Shown here: positions 8,806 to 17,318 of the stretch, piece after piece
How positions within the stretch are numbered: position 1 is the stretch's first letter
How the letters are laid out: each line of letters begins with the position of its first letter
DNA from: an uncultured Flavobacteriaceae bacterium
Lineage (GTDB): Bacteria > Bacteroidota > Bacteroidia > Flavobacteriales > Flavobacteriaceae
Direction of reading: 5' to 3'
Length of the DNA stretch: 64,000 nucleotides
NCBI GenBank assembly: GCA_937136755.1
Contig: CAKZOR010000084.1
Coordinates: forward strand, 1-64,000
Made by a program: the position numbers and the translations under genes
Notes under the pieces: generated by a model
Databases searched by the model: none
The model's input: the letters and a program-made list of their open reading frames with translations, nothing else
Told to the model about the DNA's origin: nothing

Positions 8806-10527
8806 ATGAGCACACACACGAAATACATGTCCCTACCCACAAAACATCTAACCCTTCAGGCAAAATATACAGCCCTACACAGGTCAATATTTGGCGGTTT
8901 TTTTAAGCCTTTACTGCTGTTGTTTTTACTCGCCAGTTGTAAAGCTTTGCCACCCTCTTTTGTGGTGGAAACCCCTGTGCTTACTGGAAAAAAAACAGCC
9001 CTGAGCTTAGACGAGAAAAAACAATGGCCCCACAAGGATCCTTATACCGACAGTATTCCGGGAATGGGTTTGGAAAAAGCCTATGCCTATATTAAAGACA
9101 ATGGCCTCGAGTCTAACAGCATTACTGTGGCTGTGTTAGATTCTGGGATTGACCTCTTACATGAAGACTTAAAAGACCAGCTTTGGACCAACGAAAAAGA
9201 AATCGCGGCCAATGAAATTGACGACGACAACAACGGCTACACAGATGACCTTCACGGCTATAATTTTCTAGGAGAGTCTTACCATGAACAAGTAGAGGTA
9301 ACGCGAATTGTCGCATTAAAACTTGGGGACACCGCCCTTCAAGAGCGCGCACAAAAAGAATTGGAAAAAGCACTTCCCAAAGCACTTCAAGACAAGGACC
9401 AATACAGACAAATTTTAATGGCGGTAGAAACCGCCGATGCAGCCGTTAAGAAAGCGCTTGCTAAAGACCGTTACTACCTTGAAGATCTTGAAAATTTTAA
9501 CACCAATAGCATTATGCTGCAGCAGAAAATAGGGGTGCTAAAGCAAATGTTTTCTTTTGCAGATAGTATTCCACAGGTGCTTAAAGAGCTCCGTGCGGGG
9601 GTGACTCATTTTAGTGAACTAGCAGACTACAACCTCAATAAAAACTTTGATGGAAGGGCTGTTGTAGGAGACAATCCATATGATATTTCAGACGTTCCCT
9701 ACGGCAATGGAGATCCTAAAAATAGGCTTCCGGAGGAAAGTCATGGCACCCATGTGGCTGGAATTATTGGGGCACAAAGAGACAATGGATTGGGTATAAA
9801 TGGCGCTGCTGCTCAAGTAAAAATCATGGCCTTAAGAGCCGTGCCCAATGGAGATGAATACGACAAAGACATTGCTTTAGGAATTCGTTATGCGGTAGAC
9901 AATGGCGCAAAAATCATTAACGCAAGTTTTGGAAAATCCTATTCTCCAAATGTGGAATGGGTGTACGAAGCCATAAAATACGCGGCATCTAAAGACGTCT
10001 TAATCGTTCATGCAGCAGGAAATGAAGGCGAAGATCTAGACCATCCTAGCCACCCAAATTTTCCAAACGATCAGATTAACAACGGTCCAGAGATAGCCAA
10101 TAATGTACTCACAGTAGGGGCTTTAACAAGTGAATTGGGGGAAAATTTAGTGGCGGATTTTTCAAATTATGGAAAAATTAATGTAGACGTCTTTGCGCCT
10201 GGAGGAGCCATTTATTCCACCATGCCAGGGGGGGAATACGACTTCCAAGATGGCACCTCCATGGCGGCCCCCGGCGCAGCCGGTGTTGCCGCCCTAGTTT
10301 GGTCTATCTATCCAAATCTGCGTGCGGCAGAGGTTAAAAAAATACTCATGCTCTCTGGAGTACGCTCAGATATTCCAGTAATTTTGCCTTCAGATCCAGA
10401 CAAAAAGGTTCCCTTTAGCAGTCTTTCTGTCTCAGGAAGGATGATAAATGCCTACAATGCTTTAATTTTAGCCAAACAAATACAAGACAATAAATTAAAT
10501 TTAAACAAATATGATTTTATTCGCTAA
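8806..10527 (+). CDS. Subtilisin-like S8 serine peptidase, predicted lipoprotein
   Basis: 573 residues. A long N-terminal stretch precedes the hydrophobic segment and lipobox LLASC (Cys about 45), so export and lipid anchoring are likely; the true start may be the ATG at 8827. The catalytic triad is visible: Asp in VAVLDSGID (about 112), His in ESHGTHVAGI (about 312) and Ser in DGTSMAAP (about 484). The gap of about 200 residues between Asp and His is far longer than in subtilisin and includes an Ala/Lys/Glu-rich helical insertion (about 165-265). The 3' end overlaps the M1 peptidase gene by 17 bases, so the two are translationally linked. Confidence 0.9.
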   Translation: MSTHTKYMSLPTKHLTLQAKYTALHRSIFGGFFKPLLLLFLLASCKALPPSFVVETPVLTGKKTALSLDEKKQWPHKDPYTDSIPGMGLEKAYAYIKDNGLESNSITVAVLDSGIDLLHEDLKDQLWTNEKEIAANEIDDDNNGYTDDLHGYNFLGESYHEQVEVTRIVALKLGDTALQERAQKELEKALPKALQDKDQYRQILMAVETADAAVKKALAKDRYYLEDLENFNTNSIMLQQKIGVLKQMFSFADSIPQVLKELRAGVTHFSELADYNLNKNFDGRAVVGDNPYDISDVPYGNGDPKNRLPEESHGTHVAGIIGAQRDNGLGINGAAAQVKIMALRAVPNGDEYDKDIALGIRYAVDNGAKIINASFGKSYSPNVEWVYEAIKYAASKDVLIVHAAGNEGEDLDHPSHPNFPNDQINNGPEIANNVLTVGALTSELGENLVADFSNYGKINVDVFAPGGAIYSTMPGGEYDFQDGTSMAAPGAAGVAALVWSIYPNLRAAEVKKILMLSGVRSDIPVILPSDPDKKVPFSSLSVSGRMINAYNALILAKQIQDNKLNLNKYDFIR

Positions 10528-12376
10528 ACGTGTAGTGGCATTATTCGCCTTAGCACTTTCTGTTGCCGCAACAGCTCAAAACACCGCTTACTGGCAACAA
10601 GAAGCCAATTATACCATGGATGTTACCATGGACGTAAATACATTTCAATACCAGGGAACCCAACAAATTTCTTATACCAACAACTCTCCAGACGCATTGA
10701 ATCAAGTGTTTTATCACCTTTATTTCAATGCCTTTCAACCCGGATCAGAAATGGATGCGAGATTGAGTAATATTGCAGATCCAGACGGAAGAATGATGGA
10801 GGACAAAAAAAGCAGGATTAGCCCGCTAAGTCCAGATGAAATTGGGTTTTTAGATGTAAAAAACTTACTCCAAAACGGAAAACCCGTAAACTTTACAATA
10901 GACGGAACGGTATTACAAGCCATTCTTGCAGAACCTATAGCGCCAGGAGAAACGGTAGTTTTTAGCTTAGAATTTAATGGGCAGGTACCCCTACAAATTA
11001 GACGTTCTGGAAGAAACAGTTCAGAAGGGGTGGCTTTATCTATGTCTCAGTGGTATCCTAAAATGGCAGAATACGACTTTGAAGGCTGGCACGCAGACCC
11101 TTATATTGCTAGAGAATTTCACGGCGTTTGGGGAGACTATGACGTAACCATTACCTTAGATAAAAACTATACCATTGGCGGAACAGGCTATTTACAAAAC
11201 CCTCAGGAAATTGGACACGGATATGAGGCTCCTGGAACAAAGGTTAAAAAGCAAAAAGGAAACACCTTAAGCTGGCATTTTAAAGCCCCTATGGTGCATG
11301 ACTTTATGTGGGCAGCAGACCCAGAGTACACCCATGACGTCCTTGAAATGGAAAATGGACCAAGCCTTCATTTCTTGTATAAAAACAAGCCTGAATTGGT
11401 AGAAAACTGGAAGGCCTTACAGCCAATAACAGCAAAAGCCATGGCGTTTTTTAGCAAAAATGTTGGTCCTTATCCATATGAGCAATACAGTGTAATCCAA
11501 GGAGGAGATGGCGGAATGGAATACGCCATGAGCACTCTAATCACAGGAGAGCGTAAATTAAACTCTTTAATAGGAGTAATGGCACATGAAATGGCCCACT
11601 CATGGTTCCAACATATTTTAGCGACCAACGAAGCCAAACACTCATGGATGGATGAAGGATTCACCTCTTTTATCTCGAGTTTATTCATGCAAGAAATCAG
11701 TGAAAACCCTGCTGAAAATCCATTTGCAGGAAGTTATAGAGGCTACCAGTATCTAATAAAGTCTGGAAAAGAGCAGCCTCAAACCACCCATTCAGACCGA
11801 TACGAATTTAACAGCGCTTATAGCATTGCCGCTTATTCTAAAGGGTCTATTTTCTTGTCTCAATTGGGTTATATCATTGGCCAAGACAAACTGATGGAAA
11901 CCCTTAAAAAATACTACACAGACTTTAAATTCAAGCACCCAACGCCAAACGACTTTAAAAGAACTGCAGAAAAAGTGTCAGGGCTTCAGTTAGACTGGTA
12001 TTTAATGGATTGGACACAAACCACCAATACTATAGATTACGCCATTCAAGAGGTGGTTGCGGCAGACCTTGAAAACACCACAGTGGTTTTAAAGAGAAAA
12101 GGTTTAATGCCTATGCCTCTAGATATTTTGGTGATGTACCAGGATGGGAGTCAAGAAACATTTTATGTGCCCCTTAGGATGATGCGAGGCGGGAAAGAGA
12201 ATCCTTATCCAAGCATTGAAAGAACGGTATTGCCTAACTGGGCTTGGGCTTATCCAAGCTATGAGTTTACTATTTCTAGGCCTTATCAAAGCATTAAAGC
12301 GATTCAAATAGATCCCTCTGGCCTTATGGCCGATGCTGATTTAGACAACAATTCACTCCAATCTGCAGAAGAATAG
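10511..12376 (+). CDS. M1-family zinc metallopeptidase, secreted
   Basis: 621 residues with an N-terminal signal peptide (ILFAKRVVALFALALSVAATAQ). The N-terminal beta-rich domain precedes the gluzincin core. GGDGGMEYAMSTL supplies the exopeptidase GGMEN-like motif. MAHEMAHSWFQH (about 357-366), followed by the Glu in WMDEGFTSF, gives the HExxH-18-E zinc site. A Tyr in the AYSKGSIFL region could stabilise the transition state. It probably releases amino acids from peptides in the periplasm or outside the cell. It overlaps the preceding S8 gene by 17 bases in another frame, suggesting joint endo- and exoproteolysis. Confidence 0.92.
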   Translation: MILFAKRVVALFALALSVAATAQNTAYWQQEANYTMDVTMDVNTFQYQGTQQISYTNNSPDALNQVFYHLYFNAFQPGSEMDARLSNIADPDGRMMEDKKSRISPLSPDEIGFLDVKNLLQNGKPVNFTIDGTVLQAILAEPIAPGETVVFSLEFNGQVPLQIRRSGRNSSEGVALSMSQWYPKMAEYDFEGWHADPYIAREFHGVWGDYDVTITLDKNYTIGGTGYLQNPQEIGHGYEAPGTKVKKQKGNTLSWHFKAPMVHDFMWAADPEYTHDVLEMENGPSLHFLYKNKPELVENWKALQPITAKAMAFFSKNVGPYPYEQYSVIQGGDGGMEYAMSTLITGERKLNSLIGVMAHEMAHSWFQHILATNEAKHSWMDEGFTSFISSLFMQEISENPAENPFAGSYRGYQYLIKSGKEQPQTTHSDRYEFNSAYSIAAYSKGSIFLSQLGYIIGQDKLMETLKKYYTDFKFKHPTPNDFKRTAEKVSGLQLDWYLMDWTQTTNTIDYAIQEVVAADLENTTVVLKRKGLMPMPLDILVMYQDGSQETFYVPLRMMRGGKENPYPSIERTVLPNWAWAYPSYEFTISRPYQSIKAIQIDPSGLMADADLDNNSLQSAEE

Positions 12377-12420
12377 TTGGCATATTAAAACAACCTATTA
12401 AGCCCTAAAAGCAAATAAAC

Positions 12421-12861
12421 GTGTCAGATCAAGATACCGCAGGTTTAAACAAAAATCAACCGACAGAAACGCCCCAAAAATATCTTTCGGGGCGTTTTTC
12501 TCTAGGACAAAAAGAACGCTTAAAAAGCGCCAAATCTATTGAACACTTATTTTCTGAAGGGAAAGCTATTAGTGCATACCCTTTAAGATTGGTTTTTGTG
12601 AGTAAGCCGAATAGTACTGTTCCTATGCAGTGTGCTTTTAGTGTCTCTAAAAGACACTTTAAAAAAGCGGTAGATCGCAACAGGATTAAAAGATTATTAA
12701 GAGAGTCTTATAGGAACATAAAACCTACACTGTATCAAAACCTCTCTCAGCCCTATATGGGTATGATCTTATTTAATGGTAAAGAAATTCCTTCACAAGA
12801 AAATATAGACAAAAGTGTAGCAATCCTTTTAGAGAAATGGTTAAAGAGTTTATCTTTGTAG
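12421..12861 (+). CDS. rnpA: Ribonuclease P protein component
   Basis: 146 residues. The conserved core starts near residue 27 (FSLGQKERLKSAKSIEHLFSEG) and contains the RNA-binding signature FSVSKRHFKKAVDRNRIKRLLRESYR. The protein binds the catalytic RNase P RNA for tRNA 5' processing. GTG at 12421 is the only usable start before the core in this frame, giving an unusually long polar N-terminal tail. It is not next to rpmH/dnaA here, the arrangement seen in many other phyla. It is followed closely by DUF3050 and GH130 genes on the same strand. Confidence 0.93.
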   Translation: MSDQDTAGLNKNQPTETPQKYLSGRFSLGQKERLKSAKSIEHLFSEGKAISAYPLRLVFVSKPNSTVPMQCAFSVSKRHFKKAVDRNRIKRLLRESYRNIKPTLYQNLSQPYMGMILFNGKEIPSQENIDKSVAILLEKWLKSLSL

Positions 12862-12877
12862 GGCTATAAAAAATCTT

Positions 12878-13660
12878 ATGAAAGAGATCCAAACGCTTGA
12901 AAAAGCCATTCAACCTTTACGCCATACACTACAAGAACACCCCTTGTACCAATCTTTAAATAGCCTTAAAGATGTGGCTATTTTTATGGAGTTACACGTA
13001 TTTGCTGTATGGGATTTTATGTCTTTATTAAAATCGCTGCAACAACAACTTACTTGTGTTAGCCTCCCTTGGGTGGCCCCTAAAAATCCCACACTCTCTA
13101 GATTTATCAATGAGATAGTGATGGGAGAAGAAAGCGATATAGACCTTAATGGAACCCCCATTAGTCATTATCAAATGTATTTAGACGCCATGAAAGAGGT
13201 AGGGGCGAGTACAGATGGAGTCAATAATTTTATAAATCTTTTAAAAAATGATGTGCCTGTAATAGAGGCTATTCGTAAAGCGCCTTTACAGCCTGCAGTA
13301 AAAGATTTTTTAAACTTTACTTTTGAAACAATAGCGACTGGAAAACCACATCTGGTTGCCGCTGCATTTACTTTTGGGAGGGAAGACCTTATACCAGACA
13401 TGTTTATAGAAATTGTAGGTAAAGCCGCAAAAAAGAATGCCACCAATTATCCAAGGTTTATGTACTATCTCAATAGACATATTGAAATAGATGGTGATGA
13501 ACATGGCCCGCTTTCCTTAAAAATGGTCAGTGAACTCTGTGGAGAAGACGCTTTAAAATGGCAAGAAGCAACAGAAGTATCTCAAAAAGCTTTAGCCGTT
13601 AGAATTGCCCTTTGGAATGCTATTGACAAAGAAATAAACGCTAAATTAGTGACTTACTAA
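12878..13660 (+). CDS. DUF3050 family protein (predicted heme-oxygenase-like fold)
   Basis: 260 residues matching the DUF3050 pattern: QPLRHTLQEHPLYQSL, the repeated helical FMELHVFAVWDFMSLLKSLQ, the loop LPWVAPKNP, and a C-terminal NRHIEIDGDEHGPLSLKM with His and acidic residues. The family is all-helical and related by pattern to heme-oxygenase-like/iron-binding proteins; the paired ELH and DEHG motifs could hold a metal. The substrate is unknown. It starts 16 bases after rnpA and ends 11 bases before the GH130 gene, so it probably shares transcription with both. No signal peptide. Confidence 0.8.
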   Translation: MKEIQTLEKAIQPLRHTLQEHPLYQSLNSLKDVAIFMELHVFAVWDFMSLLKSLQQQLTCVSLPWVAPKNPTLSRFINEIVMGEESDIDLNGTPISHYQMYLDAMKEVGASTDGVNNFINLLKNDVPVIEAIRKAPLQPAVKDFLNFTFETIATGKPHLVAAAFTFGREDLIPDMFIEIVGKAAKKNATNYPRFMYYLNRHIEIDGDEHGPLSLKMVSELCGEDALKWQEATEVSQKALAVRIALWNAIDKEINAKLVTY

Positions 13661-13671
13661 AGCACTAATTC

Positions 13672-14769
13672 ATGAAAAAGCCTTTTTATTTTCTGTTACT
13701 TTTATCTGTTATTCTTGAGCTTGGTTGTGAAAATAAACCCACCAACCCACAAGAAAGTGTTCAAAGTAACTGGGAAATAGGTCCTTTTATAAAGCAAGAC
13801 GCAGAGAACCCCATACTTATTCCTAATCCAGAATTGGTTTTTTTAGACCCTGTAAGTGGGGAGGAAACAGCCTTTGAAGCAAGAAATGTGCTCAACCCAT
13901 CTGCAGTTGTAAAAGATGGAAAAGTGCATTTAATTTATAGGGCTCAAGACCAAAAAATGACTTCTAGAATTGCACTGGCCACTAGCGAAGACGGAATACA
14001 TTTTACCAAAGAAAAAGCACCTATTTTTTTTCCAGAAAATGATGATATGTTGGTGTATGAAGCTTTTGGAGGGGTAGAAGACCCCAGGGTTGTTCAGGGT
14101 CCAAATGGGGAATATATTCTTACCTATACCTCTTATGATGGAAAAACAGCCCGCCTGTGTTTGGCCACCTCAACAGATTTAAAAAAATGGACCAAACACG
14201 GCCCTGTATTAAAAGATCCTAAGAATATAAACTTGTGGTCAAAATCAGGGGCTATTGTTGTAGAACAGTTTGGCGTAGAAATGCGTGCTAAAAAAATAGA
14301 CGGTAAATATTGGATGTATTTTGGAGATACGAATCTATTTATGGCTCATTCAACCAATTTAATTGACTGGAAAGTGCTGGAAAATGCAGAAAATAATACC
14401 ATGGTTTCTGTGCTTCACCCGCGACCTGGATATTTTGACAGTAGGCTAGTAGAGCCTGGCCCATATGCATTATGGACTAAAGACGGGATAAATCTAATTT
14501 ATAACGCCAGTAATGCAGCAAATAACAATGATCCAAATTTACCTCAATTCACCTATGCTGCTGGACAAGCCTTATTTAGCGCAAGTAAACCTTACCAATT
14601 AATTGATAGAACCAAAAGTTACTTTATATATCCCGATAAGGATTATGAAAAAATAGGAGAAGTAAATGAGGTTTGTTTTGTAGAGGGTATGGTCTTTTTT
14701 AAAGATCAATGGTTTTTGTATTACGGCACTGCAGACTCTAAAATTGGTGTGGCAATAGCAGAAAAATAA
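13672..14769 (+). CDS. GH130-family glycoside phosphorylase/hydrolase-like lipoprotein
   Basis: 365 residues. The N-terminal signal with lipobox (ILELGC, Cys about 19) places it on a membrane, most likely in the periplasm or at the surface. The five-bladed beta-propeller typical of GH130 is suggested by the repeating patterns EARNVLNPSAVVKDGKVHLIYRA, GGVEDPRVV and FDSRLVEPGPYALW. GH130 members cleave or phosphorolyse beta-mannosides. An exported member without a phosphate-handling partner is more likely a hydrolase, but this cannot be settled here. It is the last gene of the rnpA-DUF3050 run. Confidence 0.8.
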   Translation: MKKPFYFLLLLSVILELGCENKPTNPQESVQSNWEIGPFIKQDAENPILIPNPELVFLDPVSGEETAFEARNVLNPSAVVKDGKVHLIYRAQDQKMTSRIALATSEDGIHFTKEKAPIFFPENDDMLVYEAFGGVEDPRVVQGPNGEYILTYTSYDGKTARLCLATSTDLKKWTKHGPVLKDPKNINLWSKSGAIVVEQFGVEMRAKKIDGKYWMYFGDTNLFMAHSTNLIDWKVLENAENNTMVSVLHPRPGYFDSRLVEPGPYALWTKDGINLIYNASNAANNNDPNLPQFTYAAGQALFSASKPYQLIDRTKSYFIYPDKDYEKIGEVNEVCFVEGMVFFKDQWFLYYGTADSKIGVAIAEK

Positions 14770-14807
14770 GCGCTGACTCATTGATAGGTTTAGCCCTTCT
14801 TAAAAGT

Positions 14808-15257
14808 TTATGACATTGAAGAGCGCTCCATATAAACATGGGGAATACCGTCTTCTAAATACGTCTCTCCAAGTGCGGTAAAACCTAAATCATTATAGAA
14901 ATTTAATAAGTAAGTTTGGGCGGAAAGTCCAATTTCTGTGGTGTTAAAATGATCTTTAACAGCAGTGATAGAAGCTTGCATAATCGCTTTACCAAAATCT
15001 CTTTTTCTACAATCAGCAGCAACCACCACTCTACCAATCGCTGCTTTTTCTAAATAATCCCCTGGTCTAAAAATTCTTGTATAAGCAACAATCCTCCCTT
15101 TAATAGTTCCTAATATATGAAGGGCTTTTTGATCTTTACCATCAATGTCTTGATACACACAATCTTGCTCCACCACAAATACCTCAGAGCGCAACTGAAG
15201 TAGCTCATATAATTGTATGGTGCTTAAAGAAGAAAAGGAACAGCAGTTAATCTCCAT
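14808..15257 (-). CDS. GNAT-family N-acetyltransferase, ElaA-like
   Basis: 149 residues resembling ElaA: the N-terminal YELLQLRSEVFVVEQDCVYQDIDGKD block is diagnostic of this GNAT branch. The acetyl-CoA binding region is IGRVVVAADCRKRDFGKAIM, a variant of the R/Q-x-x-G-x-G/A loop, and NFYNDLGF is near the end. Acceptor substrate is unknown. It is transcribed away from the GH130 gene and 110 bases downstream of the CDF transporter; the intervening bases show no clear signal. Confidence 0.85.
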   Translation of the reverse strand: MEINCCSFSSLSTIQLYELLQLRSEVFVVEQDCVYQDIDGKDQKALHILGTIKGRIVAYTRIFRPGDYLEKAAIGRVVVAADCRKRDFGKAIMQASITAVKDHFNTTEIGLSAQTYLLNFYNDLGFTALGETYLEDGIPHVYMERSSMS

Positions 15258-15367
15258 AGTAATACTTTGTTTTTTTGGGGTGTTTTATAACTGTAGTAAT
15301 TGTTTGATCGTTGCTTATTTTACAAGTGGTAATACATTCTTAAAGTCACTCATTAAAAACTTAATAA

Positions 15368-16276
15368 CTAATCTTGAATGATCGGTTTTTTAGAATCCTC
15401 TTTTTCAAATTCAGGTTGTAAAGTCACATGGTTAATACCGTACTTCTCTAAGAGTAAAGATTCTATTTGAACCAAAACATTGTCAAATTGTTTTAGATTG
15501 AGATTTTTAGAAAATTCTATATGGGCTTCTAAATGGACTTCTGCCTCATTGAGTTGCCATACATGAAGGTGGTGGAGGTTTTTAACAGGTGAAATCTCAG
15601 AAACGTCTGCTTGTAAAGCTTTTAAATTAATATAAGAGGGGGTAAAAAGCATGAGAATTCTAGTAGCGTCTACAATAAGATCATAACCCATATACACTAA
15701 ATAAAGTGCTATAATTAAGGTAAGTAATGGATCTATCCAAAAAATGGAAAAATAGCGCATTAATAGTCCCCCTATTAAAACAGCTATTGAAGCCAACATA
15801 TCAGAGAATAAATGAATATAAGCAGACCTCATATTCATATTATCATTAGCGTCTTTTTTTAATAATAAAACACTAAAACCATTAGCTACTATACCTAATA
15901 AAGAAAACCAAATCACTAAGTCGGCCGCTATTTCTACTGGAGAAACAAAACGTTTATAAGCCTCAATAATTAAAAAAATGGCCACAATAACCAAAGAAGA
16001 CGCATTGACAAATGCCGCTATAATTTCTGCCCTTTTATAACCAAAAGTTTTTCCATAAGAAGCTTTATTTTTAGATAATCTTACTGCAACATAGCTGATT
16101 ATTAGAGATAAAACATCTGAAAAATTATGAAGTGCATCTGAAAGTAAAGCCAAACTACCAGACCATAAACCTCCAACAACTTGCGATGCTGTAATAATGA
16201 TATTAAGAAAAATAGAAATAACTAAATTTCTACCTTTAGCATCATTTGAATGATGGTGAGAATGGTGGTGTCCCAT
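15368..16276 (-). CDS. Cation diffusion facilitator (zinc/cobalt efflux) transporter
   Basis: 302 residues. The start is His-rich (MGHHHSHHHSNDAKG), followed by six membrane segments in residues 18-205. SLALLSDALHNFSDVLSLIISY contains the HxxxD half-site of the transport zinc site, and HLFSDMLAS supplies the second HxxxD. A cytoplasmic ferredoxin-like C-terminal domain carries more His (HHLHVWQLNEAEVHLEAHIEF). These features fit CzcD/ZitB-type CDF proteins exporting Zn2+ in exchange for protons. The gene follows rpiB after 5 bases on the same strand. Confidence 0.93.
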   Translation of the reverse strand: MGHHHSHHHSNDAKGRNLVISIFLNIIITASQVVGGLWSGSLALLSDALHNFSDVLSLIISYVAVRLSKNKASYGKTFGYKRAEIIAAFVNASSLVIVAIFLIIEAYKRFVSPVEIAADLVIWFSLLGIVANGFSVLLLKKDANDNMNMRSAYIHLFSDMLASIAVLIGGLLMRYFSIFWIDPLLTLIIALYLVYMGYDLIVDATRILMLFTPSYINLKALQADVSEISPVKNLHHLHVWQLNEAEVHLEAHIEFSKNLNLKQFDNVLVQIESLLLEKYGINHVTLQPEFEKEDSKKPIIQD

Positions 16277-16281
16277 AAATG

Positions 16282-16713
16282 TTAACTACAAGCAATTTTT
16301 GCTACTCTATTGGCATGTCTCCCTCCTTCAAAAGGAGTGTCTAAATACACTTTAACCATTTCTAAAGCCTGAGGTAAAGATAAATATCTCGCTGGAAGGG
16401 ATAATATATTCGCATTATTATGTTGCTTAGCTAAAGCCACAATTTCTTTTGACCAACATAAGGCAGCTCTAATATCCTGGTGTTTATTAGCTGTCATAGC
16501 GGCACCATTTCCACTACCACAAATAATAATTCCTAGCGCTGCTTTTTTAGAAGAAACCGCTTCTGCTACCGGATGAATATGATCTGGATAATCTACAGAA
16601 TCTGAAGCATCTGTTCCAAAGTTTAATACCTCATATCCTGATTCTTTAAGAAAGGCTACAATAGCAAATTTATAATCTGTTCCTGCATGGTCATTTCCTA
16701 TAGCTATAGTCAT
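16282..16713 (-). CDS. rpiB: Ribose-5-phosphate isomerase B
   Basis: 143 residues of the RpiB/LacAB family, which interconverts ribose-5-phosphate and ribulose-5-phosphate in the pentose phosphate pathway. The N-terminus IAIGNDHAGTDYK carries the phosphate-binding DHAG motif. GIIICGSGNGAAMTANKH is the active-site anion-hole loop, with Ser in the position usually held by the RpiB Cys/Thr base neighbourhood. NANILSLPARYL and FEGGRHANRVAKI complete the fold. It is divergent from rnr across the 605-bp AT-rich gap and leads the rpiB-CDF pair. Confidence 0.93.
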   Translation of the reverse strand: MTIAIGNDHAGTDYKFAIVAFLKESGYEVLNFGTDASDSVDYPDHIHPVAEAVSSKKAALGIIICGSGNGAAMTANKHQDIRAALCWSKEIVALAKQHNNANILSLPARYLSLPQALEMVKVYLDTPFEGGRHANRVAKIACS

Positions 16714-17318
16714 AAGTGTTTATGTGTATTAGATGATTAATTTGCCTTAAAGGTATAAAAGGCTTTGTTTGTTTTTAGGTTATAAACAATGGTTTTTTAA
16801 GTATTTACTAACCATCTATAAAATAGGTATTTAAGAAATAAGCCTTTTGTTGACAAGTGAATAAAAATTAAACACTTAAAAATTTGTTACTTATTTTAAA
16901 AAATTTAGATATAAAAATAATCTTATAAACCATTTTAATTTTGTCTTTTTTTAAGAATCACTTATCATAAAAAAATGGGGTTTTATGCACTTAAAAAAAA
17001 TAAAAAACAATTAAAAAAAAACTGTTAATAAGCTTATACATCAATGTTAATAATTGAATTAAAATTATGATTTACAATCTAATAATAAAAAGATAGTTAG
17101 TTCATAAAGTGATTTATTTATGTAAAAAAAAAAGTACTTAAAAAGTTATTACACTTATTAACACACTATAATAAGACCTATATTAATTTTATAAAAAAAA
17201 GAAGTAATAATAATAATACTGTAGTTGTGTATAACTTTAAAAGTTTAATGTAATGTTATCATATACTAACCGTACCCTTGGATTATAATTTGTAATTTTA
17301 ACAAATTTTAAAAACCGA
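16714..17318. other. AT-rich intergenic region, candidate replication origin
   Basis: This 605-bp gap between divergent rpiB and rnr holds no convincing ORF and is dominated by A/T runs. The 9-mer TGTGTATAA (17226-17234) is a perfect reverse match to the DnaA box TTATNCACA. One-mismatch relatives are TTATAAACA (16780-16788), TTATGCACT (16983-16991), TGTTAATAA twice (17023-17031 and 17045-17053) and TTATTAACA (17155-17163). AT-rich DNA produces such words by chance, so the evidence is suggestive only. Two perfect parS sites about 10-12 kb downstream support an origin-proximal location. It also presumably contains the promoters for rpiB and rnr. Confidence 0.35.
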
